NCBI GenBank assembly: GCA_910578345.1
Contig: CAJTRA010000016.1
Location: 6,393-70,392 of the forward strand
Reading direction: 5' to 3'
Source of the DNA: an uncultured Lachnospiraceae bacterium
GTDB lineage: Bacteria; Bacillota; Clostridia; Lachnospirales; Lachnospiraceae
Length of the DNA: 64,000 bases
Positions 25,224-33,967 of this stretch are shown here, in pieces (position 1 is the first letter of the stretch; each line of letters begins with the position of its first letter). The translations under genes and the position numbers were made by a program. Below the pieces are notes generated by a model. That model searched no databases, was not told the origin of the DNA, and was given only the letters and a program-made list of their open reading frames with translations.

Positions 25224-26957
25224 ATGATAAAATGCAAGGAGCAGAACAGATGCTTTCAGGAAACAGACTATGCAGGCGCAGCGGCGGTGCATGGCAGCAG
25301 AAGAAGACTGGCCGGTGTGGCGCTCATCATGGGGCTTTCCTTATCGGTCACGGCATGCGGCGGCAAGGAGTTTGGCCATCATGAAAAGGGAGTGGCCAAC
25401 CCCGACACGACCCAGACAGCGTTTGCCATCATGGGCGCGCAGAGTGCACTCAGTCCCGGCTATGACGACAATGTGGTATTAAACGAGTTGCAGGCGGATA
25501 CGGGGATCTCCATCGACTGGACGACCATGAGCGAGTCACTGGCGGAGCAGGTTAACATCCGGATCGCCGGAGAAGAACTGCCGGATGCCTTTATGGGTGT
25601 GGGTTTCAGTAACTATGATATTTCCCGTTACGGGGACGACGGTACTTTCATCGATCTGACGCCCTATCTGACGGAAGAATATATGCCGAACTTAAGCAGA
25701 ATCTTAGAGGAAAATCCGGATATCCGCAGCGCGATTACCATGGACGACGGTTATATTTACGGTCTTCCGTCGGGAGAGCGCATGGGGACGGCGGGGATCG
25801 GCGCGGCGGAAGATTACAGCATCTATTCCGTCCCGCAGTTTTCCATGATCAACAAGGCGTGGCTGGACGATCTGGGGCTTCCCGTTCCCACGACGCTTGA
25901 TCAGCTGCACACCGCGCTCAAGGCCTTTAAGGATAATGATATGAGTGCCAAATATTACGGCAACGCGGCAGGCAGTACCATTCCCATGAGTACCGGGTTC
26001 GACGAGTGGTGCTGGGGACAGAATATTTTCTATGCCGGGTTCGGCTTTACCAACTGGCCCAACGACGTCTGTAAGGACCTGGTGCTGCGCGACGACGGCA
26101 CGGTTGACTTTATCTGTGTGTCGGATGATTACCGTAGGGCGGTGACTTACTTCCATGACTGGTATGCGGAAGGACTGATGGATCCGGAGATGTTCAGCCA
26201 GACGGATTCCCAGCTGATCTCGAAATGCTCTCAGGGTTATGTGGGTGTTGCTACCTGGTGGTACATAGAAGAAGTGATGGGCGATCATGCCGGGGATTAT
26301 GTGTTCCTGCCGGTCTTAGACGGACCGGACGGTACTCACAATGTGACCATCCGTACCGGCGGCGGGATCGGCAGCGGCAACCTGAATATCACGAAGGCGT
26401 GTAAAAGCCCGGCCAATCTGCTGAAATTCTTCGACAAATGGTATGAGCCGGAGAATGTCATGCAGCTGCAGTATGGCCCGATCGGCGTCTATTTTACCGA
26501 ACAGGATGAGAACGGTGTATGGCAGAGCATTTCGGACGAGGAGAGTCGTGCGCAGTATGGGAAGAGCAGCGGCGAACTGAAAGGCGAATGGGAAGTGGCC
26601 GGGCCGAAGCTGATCTTAAGCGACTATTACCAGACCACCTTTAAAATGGAGGACAGAGCCATCGAGCGTCTGACGGATCTGTATGACTACTGGATGCCTT
26701 ACGTGGATTCTACGGCGACCTATCCGGTGGACTGCGTCTATACCAGCAGGGAACTTGACGATATCGACTGGTATAAGGCAAGCTTCGAGAGCGCGGTGGC
26801 GGAGCAGGAGGGTCTGTGGCTGAAGAACGGCGGCCCCACGGATGAAGAGTGGGAAAGCTATGTCGAATATCTGCGGAATAAATGCGGGATGGACAAGCTG
26901 CTAAAAGTCTATCAGGCGGCCTACGACAGATATGCGGGCGTGGAGAACGCCGAGTGA
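25224..26957 (+). CDS. Sugar-binding lipoprotein of the ABC importer
   Basis: A 577-residue extracellular solute-binding protein, long as in the LipO/YtcQ group. The N-terminal 36 residues contain a basic patch, a hydrophobic stretch and a lipobox ending V-T-A-C at about residue 45, so the mature protein is lipid-anchored outside the membrane. Aromatic-rich segments (W-C-W-G-Q-N, F-T-N-W-P-N) suit oligosaccharide binding. ATG 25224 has AGAAAGGCGG 8 bases upstream. The long stretch before the hydrophobic core is unusual for a signal peptide. The ligand, sucrose or a fructooligosaccharide, is inferred from the next two genes. Confidence 0.87.
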   Translation: MIKCKEQNRCFQETDYAGAAAVHGSRRRLAGVALIMGLSLSVTACGGKEFGHHEKGVANPDTTQTAFAIMGAQSALSPGYDDNVVLNELQADTGISIDWTTMSESLAEQVNIRIAGEELPDAFMGVGFSNYDISRYGDDGTFIDLTPYLTEEYMPNLSRILEENPDIRSAITMDDGYIYGLPSGERMGTAGIGAAEDYSIYSVPQFSMINKAWLDDLGLPVPTTLDQLHTALKAFKDNDMSAKYYGNAAGSTIPMSTGFDEWCWGQNIFYAGFGFTNWPNDVCKDLVLRDDGTVDFICVSDDYRRAVTYFHDWYAEGLMDPEMFSQTDSQLISKCSQGYVGVATWWYIEEVMGDHAGDYVFLPVLDGPDGTHNVTIRTGGGIGSGNLNITKACKSPANLLKFFDKWYEPENVMQLQYGPIGVYFTEQDENGVWQSISDEESRAQYGKSSGELKGEWEVAGPKLILSDYYQTTFKMEDRAIERLTDLYDYWMPYVDSTATYPVDCVYTSRELDDIDWYKASFESAVAEQEGLWLKNGGPTDEEWESYVEYLRNKCGMDKLLKVYQAAYDRYAGVENAE

Positions 26958-27070
26958 GAAGTACACTTTTGTTCTGATCGGGAGATCGTTTCGGAAGTTA
27001 AGACAGGTTACAGTAAGGCTCTACGGATATACGGCAGAAAAGAAAATGACGACAGAAGGAGAATTTGAAC

Positions 27071-28564
27071 ATGACAAGCCAGATTTTACGGGATGCGAGA
27101 AGATACGAGGAGGAAATGGAGCAAAAGATCGCGGCAGAGCCGCGGCCGGATTTTCATCTGTCTGCGCGGGTGGGATGGATGAACGATCCCAACGGTTTCT
27201 CCTATTATAAAGGGGAATATCATATGTTCTATCAGTATCATCCGTTCAGCCCCTACTGGGGGCCCATGCACTGGGGCCATGCGGTGAGTACAGATCTGCT
27301 GCACTGGAAGCAGCTGCCGGCGGCGCTGGCGCCGGATATGGATTATGACAGGGACGGCTGTTTTTCCGGCAGTGCGGTCGTAATGCCGGACGGCAGACAT
27401 CTGCTGATGTATACGGGCGTGGTCAAGGAGACCCAGAAGGACGGCAGCAGCAGAGAGGTGCAGACGCAGTGCGTTGCAGTGGGAGACGGGCTGGACTATG
27501 AGAAGTATGCGGGCAATCCGGTACTGGACAGTAAGCAGCTTCCGGAAAACGGCAGCCGGTTTGACTTCCGCGATCCCAAATTGTGGCGGACGGCGGATGG
27601 TACTTACCGCTGCGTGGCGGGCAACTGTACGCCGGAGCACGACGGACAGATTCTTCTTTACAGCAGCCCGGACGGATTTACGTGGAAATTCGAGCGGATC
27701 CTGGCCTCCAACCAGGGCCGTTTCGGCAGGATGTGGGAATGCCCGGACTTCTTTATGCTGGATGGTAAGGCAGTGCTGATTACCAGCCCCCAGGATATGA
27801 TGCCTCAGGGATTTGAATATCATAACGGAAACGGGACGCTGTGCCTGATCGGGACCTTTGACGAGAAGACGGAGGAATTTCATGAGGAGGCCAACCAGGC
27901 GGTCGATTACGGCATTGACTTCTATGCGCCTCAGACAGTGGCGGCGCCGGACGGCCGCAGGATCATGATCGGCTGGATGCAGAACTGGGATACCTGTAAC
28001 CTGCACGCTCCAAGCCGTCCGTGGTTTGGACAGATGAGCCTGCCAAGGGAATTGTCTGTTCGGAACGGTCGTCTTTACCAGCAGCCGGTCCGGGAGATTG
28101 AGGCGATGCGGGAACAGAAAGTCTGCCATGAAAATGTGACCTTTACGGATATCATCCGGCTTCCTGGAGTGAAAGGCCGTAAGATTGACATGGAGCTGCA
28201 GATCCGTCCGGCGGATGCAGAGAAGATTTACCGGAAATTTGCGGTGCGTTTCGCACAGGACGACACTTATCAAACTTCTGTCAGTTTCCGGCCTTATGAG
28301 TCCATTTTAAAGATCGACCGCAAGCATTCCGGTTCCAGACGGGCCATCATTCATCAGCGCCGCTGCCTGGTGAATAACAGCGATAGCAGAAAAGGAATTC
28401 TTAAGATCCGTTTGATCCTGGATTATTTCAGCGCGGAAGTCTTTGTCAATGACGGAGAGTATGCGCTCTCAGCGACTCTCTATACGGATGCTGCCGTGGA
28501 CGGCATTTCTTTCTTTGCGGATGGTCAAGTGACGATGGATGTGGTACACTATACGTTGAAGTAG
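27071..28564 (+). CDS. Glycoside hydrolase family 32 (sucrose/fructan hydrolase)
   Basis: A 497-residue enzyme without a signal peptide, so cytosolic. The three GH32 acidic residues are present: the nucleophile Asp in W-M-N-D-P-N-G near 38, the transition-state Asp in F-R-D-P-K near 165 and the acid/base Glu in W-E-C-P-D near 220. A C-terminal beta-sandwich follows from about 350. It would split imported sucrose or short fructans to fructose plus glucose or shorter chains. AAGGAG lies 9 bases before ATG 27071. It comes 113 bases after the binding-protein gene and before the fructokinase, which completes a catabolic operon. Confidence 0.92.
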   Translation: MTSQILRDARRYEEEMEQKIAAEPRPDFHLSARVGWMNDPNGFSYYKGEYHMFYQYHPFSPYWGPMHWGHAVSTDLLHWKQLPAALAPDMDYDRDGCFSGSAVVMPDGRHLLMYTGVVKETQKDGSSREVQTQCVAVGDGLDYEKYAGNPVLDSKQLPENGSRFDFRDPKLWRTADGTYRCVAGNCTPEHDGQILLYSSPDGFTWKFERILASNQGRFGRMWECPDFFMLDGKAVLITSPQDMMPQGFEYHNGNGTLCLIGTFDEKTEEFHEEANQAVDYGIDFYAPQTVAAPDGRRIMIGWMQNWDTCNLHAPSRPWFGQMSLPRELSVRNGRLYQQPVREIEAMREQKVCHENVTFTDIIRLPGVKGRKIDMELQIRPADAEKIYRKFAVRFAQDDTYQTSVSFRPYESILKIDRKHSGSRRAIIHQRRCLVNNSDSRKGILKIRLILDYFSAEVFVNDGEYALSATLYTDAAVDGISFFADGQVTMDVVHYTLK

Positions 28565-28657
28565 GAAAAGTGAGCACTTGCACCGTACTTTTCATGGGAG
28601 TTTGTGTCAGAGATGACATAAAGGTACAAGGATGTGCAGGGAAGGAGCAGACAGACT

Positions 28658-29623
28658 ATGACAAATTACGATGTGATCGCGCTGGGAGAATTGCTGATCG
28701 ATATGACGGACAATGGCGTGTCAGGACAGGGCAACACGCTTTTTGAGGCCAATCCGGGCGGCGCGCCTTGCAATGTGCTGGCCATGCTGACGAAGCTGGG
28801 CCATAAGACAGGGTTTATCGGCAAAGTGGGCGAGGATCTGTTTGGCCGGAAACTGAAAGCCGTGCTGGAGGAGGTAGGCATCGACACGGCAGGCCTGTGC
28901 GTGGACAGGGACGCCAGGACGACGCTGGCGTTTGTGGAGACGAAGGAGGACGGCGACAGAGATTTCTCCTTCTACCGGAATCCGGGTGCGGATATGCTGC
29001 TTCGAAAAGACGATATCCGGCAGGAACTGCTCGCGCAGGCGAAGCTGTTTCATTTCGGAACATTGTCCATGACCCACGATGCGGTGCGGGAGGCCACGAA
29101 GTTCGCCGTAGCGTATGCGAAGGAACAGGGAGCAATGATCTCCTTTGATCCGAATATCAGAGAACCGCTGTGGGAGTCCATGGATCTGGCCAGACAGCAG
29201 GTTGAGTACGGCCTTGGCATGTGCGATATCCTGAAGATCTCTGACAACGAGATCACATGGCTGACCGGGGAAGAAGATTACAGTGCGGGCGTCCGGAAGA
29301 TCAGGGAGCGTTATGAGATCCCGTTGATTCTTGTTTCCATGGGCAAAGAGGGCAGCAGAGCTTATTATAAGGATACGATGGTGGAGAAAGCGGCTTTCGT
29401 GCAGAAGAATACCATCGAGACCACGGGCGCGGGCGATACTTTTATGGCCTGTGTACTGCACAGGGTGTTGCAGGTGGGACTGGATGCTTTCACGAAAGAG
29501 CAGCTTGATGAGATGCTGACCTTTGCCAATGCGGCGGCTTCCTTGATTACCACCAGGAAAGGTGCGCTGCGTGTGATGCCTGAGGAAGGTGAGATCAAAA
29601 CGCTGATAGAAGAACGCTGCTAG
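28658..29623 (+). CDS. scrK: Fructokinase, PfkB family
   Basis: Phosphorylates the fructose released by GH32. The 321-residue protein has the PfkB N-terminal G-G-A-P-C-N-V-A-like motif (P-G-G-A-P-C-N-V), the K-V-G-E-D-L-F-G motif, and the C-terminal catalytic signature T-T-G-A-G-D-T-F-M-A with the Asp base. This pattern is that of ScrK-type fructokinases. ATG 28658 has AAGGAG 11 bases upstream. It is the last gene of the sucrose/fructan operon; no clear terminator follows before the carboxypeptidase gene 86 bases on. Confidence 0.88.
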   Translation: MTNYDVIALGELLIDMTDNGVSGQGNTLFEANPGGAPCNVLAMLTKLGHKTGFIGKVGEDLFGRKLKAVLEEVGIDTAGLCVDRDARTTLAFVETKEDGDRDFSFYRNPGADMLLRKDDIRQELLAQAKLFHFGTLSMTHDAVREATKFAVAYAKEQGAMISFDPNIREPLWESMDLARQQVEYGLGMCDILKISDNEITWLTGEEDYSAGVRKIRERYEIPLILVSMGKEGSRAYYKDTMVEKAAFVQKNTIETTGAGDTFMACVLHRVLQVGLDAFTKEQLDEMLTFANAAASLITTRKGALRVMPEEGEIKTLIEERC

Positions 29624-29709
29624 CGGAAACGGATAACTTTTTATGGTACAGAGGTGATAAGTGTGTCCGACACGCATATATATTAAGGAAAGACAGCGAA
29701 GGTGTCTAT

Positions 29710-31050
29710 ATGCGTATCGTTTACTGTGTCAGCCATAATTATGCCAGAAGTAATCAAATAGAGTGTTCTTACAGATACAGGGTGATTGCCATGTTCGCGG
29801 CAATCGCCTTGTTCTGCTGTTCGGCGCTGACTGTCTGTGCGTCCTGGGAAGCGCCGGGAGACGAGATGACGGAGGCAGGAATCTTCTGTGGGGAGGCAGA
29901 TCCTGCCGGGGAGAAGAAGGATGAGCAGCTTAGGCTGTATGCGCAGTCGGCGGTTCTTATGGATGCAGATTCCGGCCGCGTCCTGTATGGAAAGAATGCG
30001 GAGGATGTTCTGCCTATGGCCAGCACAACGAAGATTATGACCTGTATTCTGGCGCTGGAATACGGGAATCTGGAGGAGAAGGTTGAGGTCTCTGCCTATG
30101 CCACAAGTATGCCGAAAGTAAAGTTGTATGTGAAACAGGGAGAGAAGTACAGATTGAAAGATCTTCTCTATTCTCTTATGCTGGAATCCCACAACGACGC
30201 GGCGGTAGTGATTGCGGAGGCAGTTGGAGGCAGTGTGGAAGAATTTGCTTCTATGATGAATCAGAAAGCGCGGGATATCGGCTGTTATGACACTTACTTT
30301 ATTACGCCAAACGGCCTGGATGCAGTGGTCAATGACACCGGCAGGATCCATTCGACGACAGCGAGAGATCTGGCGAAGATCATGGCCTATTGCGTGACGG
30401 ATTCCCCGGCCAGAGAGGAGTTCTTAAAGATCACGCGGACAGCAGAGTATGATTTCACGGATGCAGAAGGAAAGAGAAGCTTTCATTGCAACAATCATAA
30501 CGCTTTTCTGGGGATGATGCAGGAAGCGCTCTGTGGTAAGACAGGGTTTACCAACAATGCGGGTTACTGCTATGTAGGAGCGGTGGAGAGCGAGGGCAGG
30601 ATTTTCACGGTTGCTCTGCTGGCATGCGGCTGGCCGAATAACAGGAATTACAAGTGGAGTGATATGAAACAATTGGCGGTCTATGGTATGGAACGGTATC
30701 ATTACCGGGACATCTATGAGGACAGAGAATTTGATGCGGTTCCTGTGATCAATGGGATCGATCAGGAGTCAGGCAAACCCTACCGGGAATCCTATGTGAC
30801 AGTCAGGGTGGACGATGGAGGGGAGAAAAATCTTCCCTTTCTGCTTTCTGAAAAGGACCGGGTCGAGGTTAAGACTCAGGCAGCCAGAACACTGCAGGCG
30901 CCGGTGGCAGAAAATGCCGAGGTCGGCACGGTCTGTTATTATCTGAATGGGGATATGGTCAGGCGCTATCCGATCGTCACGACAGAAGCGGTAAAAGAGC
31001 GGACCTATCGTTTTATCTGCAGCTATTTACTGCAGGAATACCTCTTTTAA
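29710..31050 (+). CDS. D-alanyl-D-alanine carboxypeptidase (DacF/PBP5 type)
   Basis: Trims the terminal D-Ala from peptidoglycan stem peptides outside the membrane. The 446 residues contain the S-x-x-K motif in A-S-T-T-K-I-M, the S-x-N-like motif S-H-N in E-S-H-N-D-A-A-V and K-T-G in C-G-K-T-G-F-T. An N-terminal hydrophobic segment at about 25-45 is a signal peptide or anchor. AAGGTG precedes ATG 29710; a second good start, with AGGGTG before it, exists at 29791 just ahead of the hydrophobic core. A C-terminal PBP5-like domain follows. A second paralogue lies at 60101. Confidence 0.9.
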   Translation: MRIVYCVSHNYARSNQIECSYRYRVIAMFAAIALFCCSALTVCASWEAPGDEMTEAGIFCGEADPAGEKKDEQLRLYAQSAVLMDADSGRVLYGKNAEDVLPMASTTKIMTCILALEYGNLEEKVEVSAYATSMPKVKLYVKQGEKYRLKDLLYSLMLESHNDAAVVIAEAVGGSVEEFASMMNQKARDIGCYDTYFITPNGLDAVVNDTGRIHSTTARDLAKIMAYCVTDSPAREEFLKITRTAEYDFTDAEGKRSFHCNNHNAFLGMMQEALCGKTGFTNNAGYCYVGAVESEGRIFTVALLACGWPNNRNYKWSDMKQLAVYGMERYHYRDIYEDREFDAVPVINGIDQESGKPYRESYVTVRVDDGGEKNLPFLLSEKDRVEVKTQAARTLQAPVAENAEVGTVCYYLNGDMVRRYPIVTTEAVKERTYRFICSYLLQEYLF

Positions 31051-31293
31051 GCAGGGAGCCGGTTCAGACATTTCCGAAAGTGGGATTCTTAACATTTTCT
31101 TGGCATTGGAAATGAAATTTTTTGGAAAATCATCTGGTAGAGAAACGGATTCTGTGTTATACTACTTTCGTGTGTTATGCGACTTTTTCTATTGCCGGCC
31201 GCTTGTATCATAGAGACGGCTGGACAGAGAGAGTGTGGAGACACGCTGATAATGTTATAATTTTTAGTATTATAATAAATGGAGGGCTGAAAA
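31051..31293 (+). other. Leader/promoter region of the decarboxylase operon
   Basis: 243 bases without a supported gene. TATACT at 31158-31163 and TATAAT at 31256-31261 could be -10 elements, but neither has a good -35 17 bases upstream. A run of AT-rich sequence precedes a strong GGAGGG before the next ATG. I see no riboswitch fold I can name. Confidence 0.4.
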
Positions 31294-32721
31294 ATGAGTA
31301 CTACTTCTCAAGCGAGCCAAAGAATCAATGCTTTGCTCGATGAAAACAGTTTCGTTGAGATCGGCGCACTCGTAACGGCGAGAGCAACAGATTTCAATCT
31401 GAAACAGACAGAAACTCCTTCAGACGGCGTTGTGACCGGCTATGGAGTGATCGATGGTAACCTTGTGTATGTATACAGCCAGGATGCATCTGTTCTGAAT
31501 GGGTCCGTTGGTGAAATGCATGCTAAGAAAATTGCAAACCTCTATGATCTGGCATTAAAGATGGGCGCACCCGTGATCGGGCTGATTGATTCTGCCGGAC
31601 TCAGACTGCAGGAAGCTACCGATGCGCTGAATGGTTTTGGAGAGATCTATCTGAAACAGACACTCGCTTCAGGGGTGATTCCGCAGATCACGGCTGTATT
31701 TGGCAACTGTGGAGGCGGACTTGCCTTGATTCCTGCGATGGCAGATTTTGCGTTTATGGAGGAGAAGAAAGCGAAGTTATTCGTAAATGCTCCGAATGCG
31801 CTGGCAGGTAACGAGGTATCCAAATGTGACACGGCTGCTGCGGCATTTCAGAGTGAAGAGACAGGCATGGTAGATATGGTGGCTGATGAGGCGTCAATCA
31901 TGGCGCAGATCAGGCAGTTAGTTTCGATCCTGCCTGCGAACAATGCGGATCTTGCGGTAGACGACTGCACAGATGACTTAAACAGAGCATGTGCAGAGAT
32001 CGCAAACTGTGTGGGAGATACGGCGATCGCCCTGTCACAGATCGCGGACGACGGTGTTTTTGTGGAAGTAAAACAGGATTATGCGAAAGATATGGTTGCC
32101 GGCTTTATCAGATTGAACGGTGCGACCATCGGTGCAGTTGCTAACCGTACAGAAGTCTATAACGCTGACGGCGAAGTGACAGATAAATTTGATGCTGTGC
32201 TGACGGCAAGAGGAGCTGAGAAGGCGGCAGAGTTTATCAATTTCTGTGACGCTTTTGATATCCCGGTTCTTTCTTTGACGAATGTCAAAGGATTTGCGGC
32301 AACAAAATGTTCTGAGAAGAGGATGGCTAAGGCTGTGGGCAAACTTACATACGCGTTTGCCAATGCGACGGTGCCGAAGGTAAATGTAGTCATCGGCAAA
32401 GCATACGGCAGTGCTTATGTAGCAATGAATTCCAAGGCAATCGGGGCAGATATCACGATCGCATGGCCTGACGCGCAGATCGGTATGATGGATGCCAAAC
32501 TTGCAGCTAAGATCATTTGTGATGGACAAGGCTCCGACGCGATTGACGCCTGTGCAAAAGAATATGCAGATTTGCAGAATAATGTGGCAAGCGCGGCGAA
32601 GAGAGGCTATGTGGATCAGATCGTGGCTCCTGCTGATACAAGAAAATATGTGATCGGCGCCTTTGAAATGTTAGCGACTAAGAGTGAAGGCCGTCCGGAG
32701 AAGAAACACGGTACGGTTTAG
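31294..32721 (+). CDS. Biotin-dependent acyl-CoA-type carboxyltransferase (MmdA/12S-like)
   Basis: A 475-residue cytosolic carboxyltransferase with two crotonase-like halves. Motifs include G-A-P-V-I-G-L-I-D-S-A-G-L-R-L-Q near 95, G-N-C-G-G-G-L-A near 140 and, in the second half, K-A-Y-G-S-A-Y-V-A-M near 370. The family (MmdA, GcdA, PccB, transcarboxylase 12S) transfers carboxyl groups between biotin and acyl-CoA esters such as methylmalonyl- or malonyl-CoA. GGAGGG lies 8 bases before the ATG. It opens a five-gene operon with OadG, biotin carrier, OadB and OadA homologues. The acyl-CoA substrate is not fixed by sequence. Confidence 0.85.
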   Translation: MSTTSQASQRINALLDENSFVEIGALVTARATDFNLKQTETPSDGVVTGYGVIDGNLVYVYSQDASVLNGSVGEMHAKKIANLYDLALKMGAPVIGLIDSAGLRLQEATDALNGFGEIYLKQTLASGVIPQITAVFGNCGGGLALIPAMADFAFMEEKKAKLFVNAPNALAGNEVSKCDTAAAAFQSEETGMVDMVADEASIMAQIRQLVSILPANNADLAVDDCTDDLNRACAEIANCVGDTAIALSQIADDGVFVEVKQDYAKDMVAGFIRLNGATIGAVANRTEVYNADGEVTDKFDAVLTARGAEKAAEFINFCDAFDIPVLSLTNVKGFAATKCSEKRMAKAVGKLTYAFANATVPKVNVVIGKAYGSAYVAMNSKAIGADITIAWPDAQIGMMDAKLAAKIICDGQGSDAIDACAKEYADLQNNVASAAKRGYVDQIVAPADTRKYVIGAFEMLATKSEGRPEKKHGTV

Positions 32722-32738
32722 AAAGGATGATACTTAAT

Positions 32739-33476
32739 ATGAAAAAATTATTGGCAATATTAGGTGTGATTACCTGTATGGTCGGCTTGTGCGCGTGCGG
32801 TCAGGAGGAAACGAATACATCGATGGCAAGCGCTGAAGAGGAATCCTTGATACAGTATGGTGAAACGACGGTTCAGCAGATGGATATGATCGTGAGCCAG
32901 GGAGCCATAGAGGAGTATGCTTCTGATCCGGTGATTTACAATGGACTCCTTGACTGGCAGAATGCGCTGGATGATATAGGTAAGTTTGAAGGCACAGACG
33001 GCGGTTTTGTAGAAAAAGGAGACGAGGACATTGTCATCAGCATCAATGTCTTAGGTTCCGATCACGATGCTGTGATGGAGATCGTTTTTGCCGCTGATAT
33101 GTCTGCTTATGAAGGCTTTTCAACAAACGTTACGTATACCACAGCCGAGAATATGGGAAGAGCAGCCATGAATACCCTGATCGGTATGGGCACAGTGTTT
33201 GTGGTATTGATTATTATCAGCTTTATCATTTCGGCATTCAGCGTGATTCCGAAGATTGAAGCGAAGATGAAAGCCAAAGATGCGCAGCCTGCACCGGCAG
33301 TGAAAGCAATGCCGACGATAGCAGCGCCAGCGGTAGAAGAAGAGTTGAGTGATGATACCGAGCTTGTGGCAGTGATTGCGGCGGCAGTTGCAGCGTATGA
33401 AGGTTCCGGTTCCACAGATGGATTCGTGGTAAGATCCATCAGAAAATCTAATAAGAGTAAATGGCAGAATGCCTGA
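32739..33476 (+). CDS. OadG-family subunit with lipoprotein-like N-terminus
   Basis: A 245-residue accessory subunit of the sodium-pumping decarboxylase. The first 20 residues look like a lipoprotein signal ending G-L-C-A-C, then about 120 residues would lie outside the cell, one membrane span follows at about 147-170 and the C-terminal ~70 residues are cytosolic. The tail V-A-V-I-A-A-A-V-A-A-Y-E-G and F-V-V-R-S-I-R is the OadG signature that docks the complex. Classic OadG is much shorter and lacks the extracellular domain. ATG 32739 is preferred to 32727 because AAAGGA touches the latter. Confidence 0.82.
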   Translation: MKKLLAILGVITCMVGLCACGQEETNTSMASAEEESLIQYGETTVQQMDMIVSQGAIEEYASDPVIYNGLLDWQNALDDIGKFEGTDGGFVEKGDEDIVISINVLGSDHDAVMEIVFAADMSAYEGFSTNVTYTTAENMGRAAMNTLIGMGTVFVVLIIISFIISAFSVIPKIEAKMKAKDAQPAPAVKAMPTIAAPAVEEELSDDTELVAVIAAAVAAYEGSGSTDGFVVRSIRKSNKSKWQNA

Positions 33477-33497
33477 GAATCATAGGAGGATATGAAG

Positions 33498-33872
33498 ATG
33501 AAAAATTATACAATTACCGTAAACGGAAACGTATATGACGTAGTAGTAGAAGAGGGCGCGACAAGCGGCGTACCTGCGGCAGCGGTGCCGAAGGCTCCCA
33601 AGGCTGCACCGAAGGCAGCGCCCGCACCAGCAGCGGCTCCGGCGGCGGGCGCTGCAGGAAGCATCAAGATCGAGGCAGGCGCAGCAGGTAAGGTATTTAA
33701 GATTGAAGCGAATGTAGGACAGGCAGTTAAGAAGGGTGATGCTGTCGTAATCGTAGAGGCGATGAAGATGGAGATTCCTGTAGTGGCACCTGAAGACGGT
33801 ACTGTAGCAAGTATTAATGTAGCGGTAGGCGATGCCGTAGAGGCAGGCGGATTATTGGCAACATTGAACTAA
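33498..33872 (+). CDS. Biotin carrier protein of the decarboxylase
   Basis: A 124-residue protein. It has a short N-terminal beta region (Y-T-I-T-V-N-G-N-V-Y-D-V), a flexible Pro/Ala linker at about 25-50 and a biotinyl domain with the E-A-M-K-M-E site near 95, whose Lys carries biotin. It shuttles CO2 between the carboxyltransferases and the membrane beta subunit. AGGAGG is 8 bases before ATG 33498. The Pro/Ala linker is the swinging arm usual in this family. Confidence 0.93.
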   Translation: MKNYTITVNGNVYDVVVEEGATSGVPAAAVPKAPKAAPKAAPAPAAAPAAGAAGSIKIEAGAAGKVFKIEANVGQAVKKGDAVVIVEAMKMEIPVVAPEDGTVASINVAVGDAVEAGGLLATLN

Positions 33873-33967
33873 AGGTCAGTGGAAATAAAGTCATTCTTCC
33901 CATCCGCGGCTGTTTACAGTCTGCAGAGTGCGGATTGTGACGACTAAGACTACAGGAGGTTAAAATA

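Noticed and set aside
27086..28273. 395-codon antisense frame inside the GH32 gene
   Set aside because: The opposite strand has intact GH32 catalytic motifs; the antisense product has no recognisable features.
31122..31343. A 73-codon open frame before the decarboxylase operon
   Set aside because: It has no ribosome site, a non-protein-like composition, and it overlaps the well-supported start of the carboxyltransferase gene in another frame.
33901..33967. Hairpin between the biotin carrier and beta-subunit genes as a terminator
   Set aside because: The paired arms are only about six bases (ATCCGC/GCGGAT) with no T run, so it is at most an mRNA stability element.
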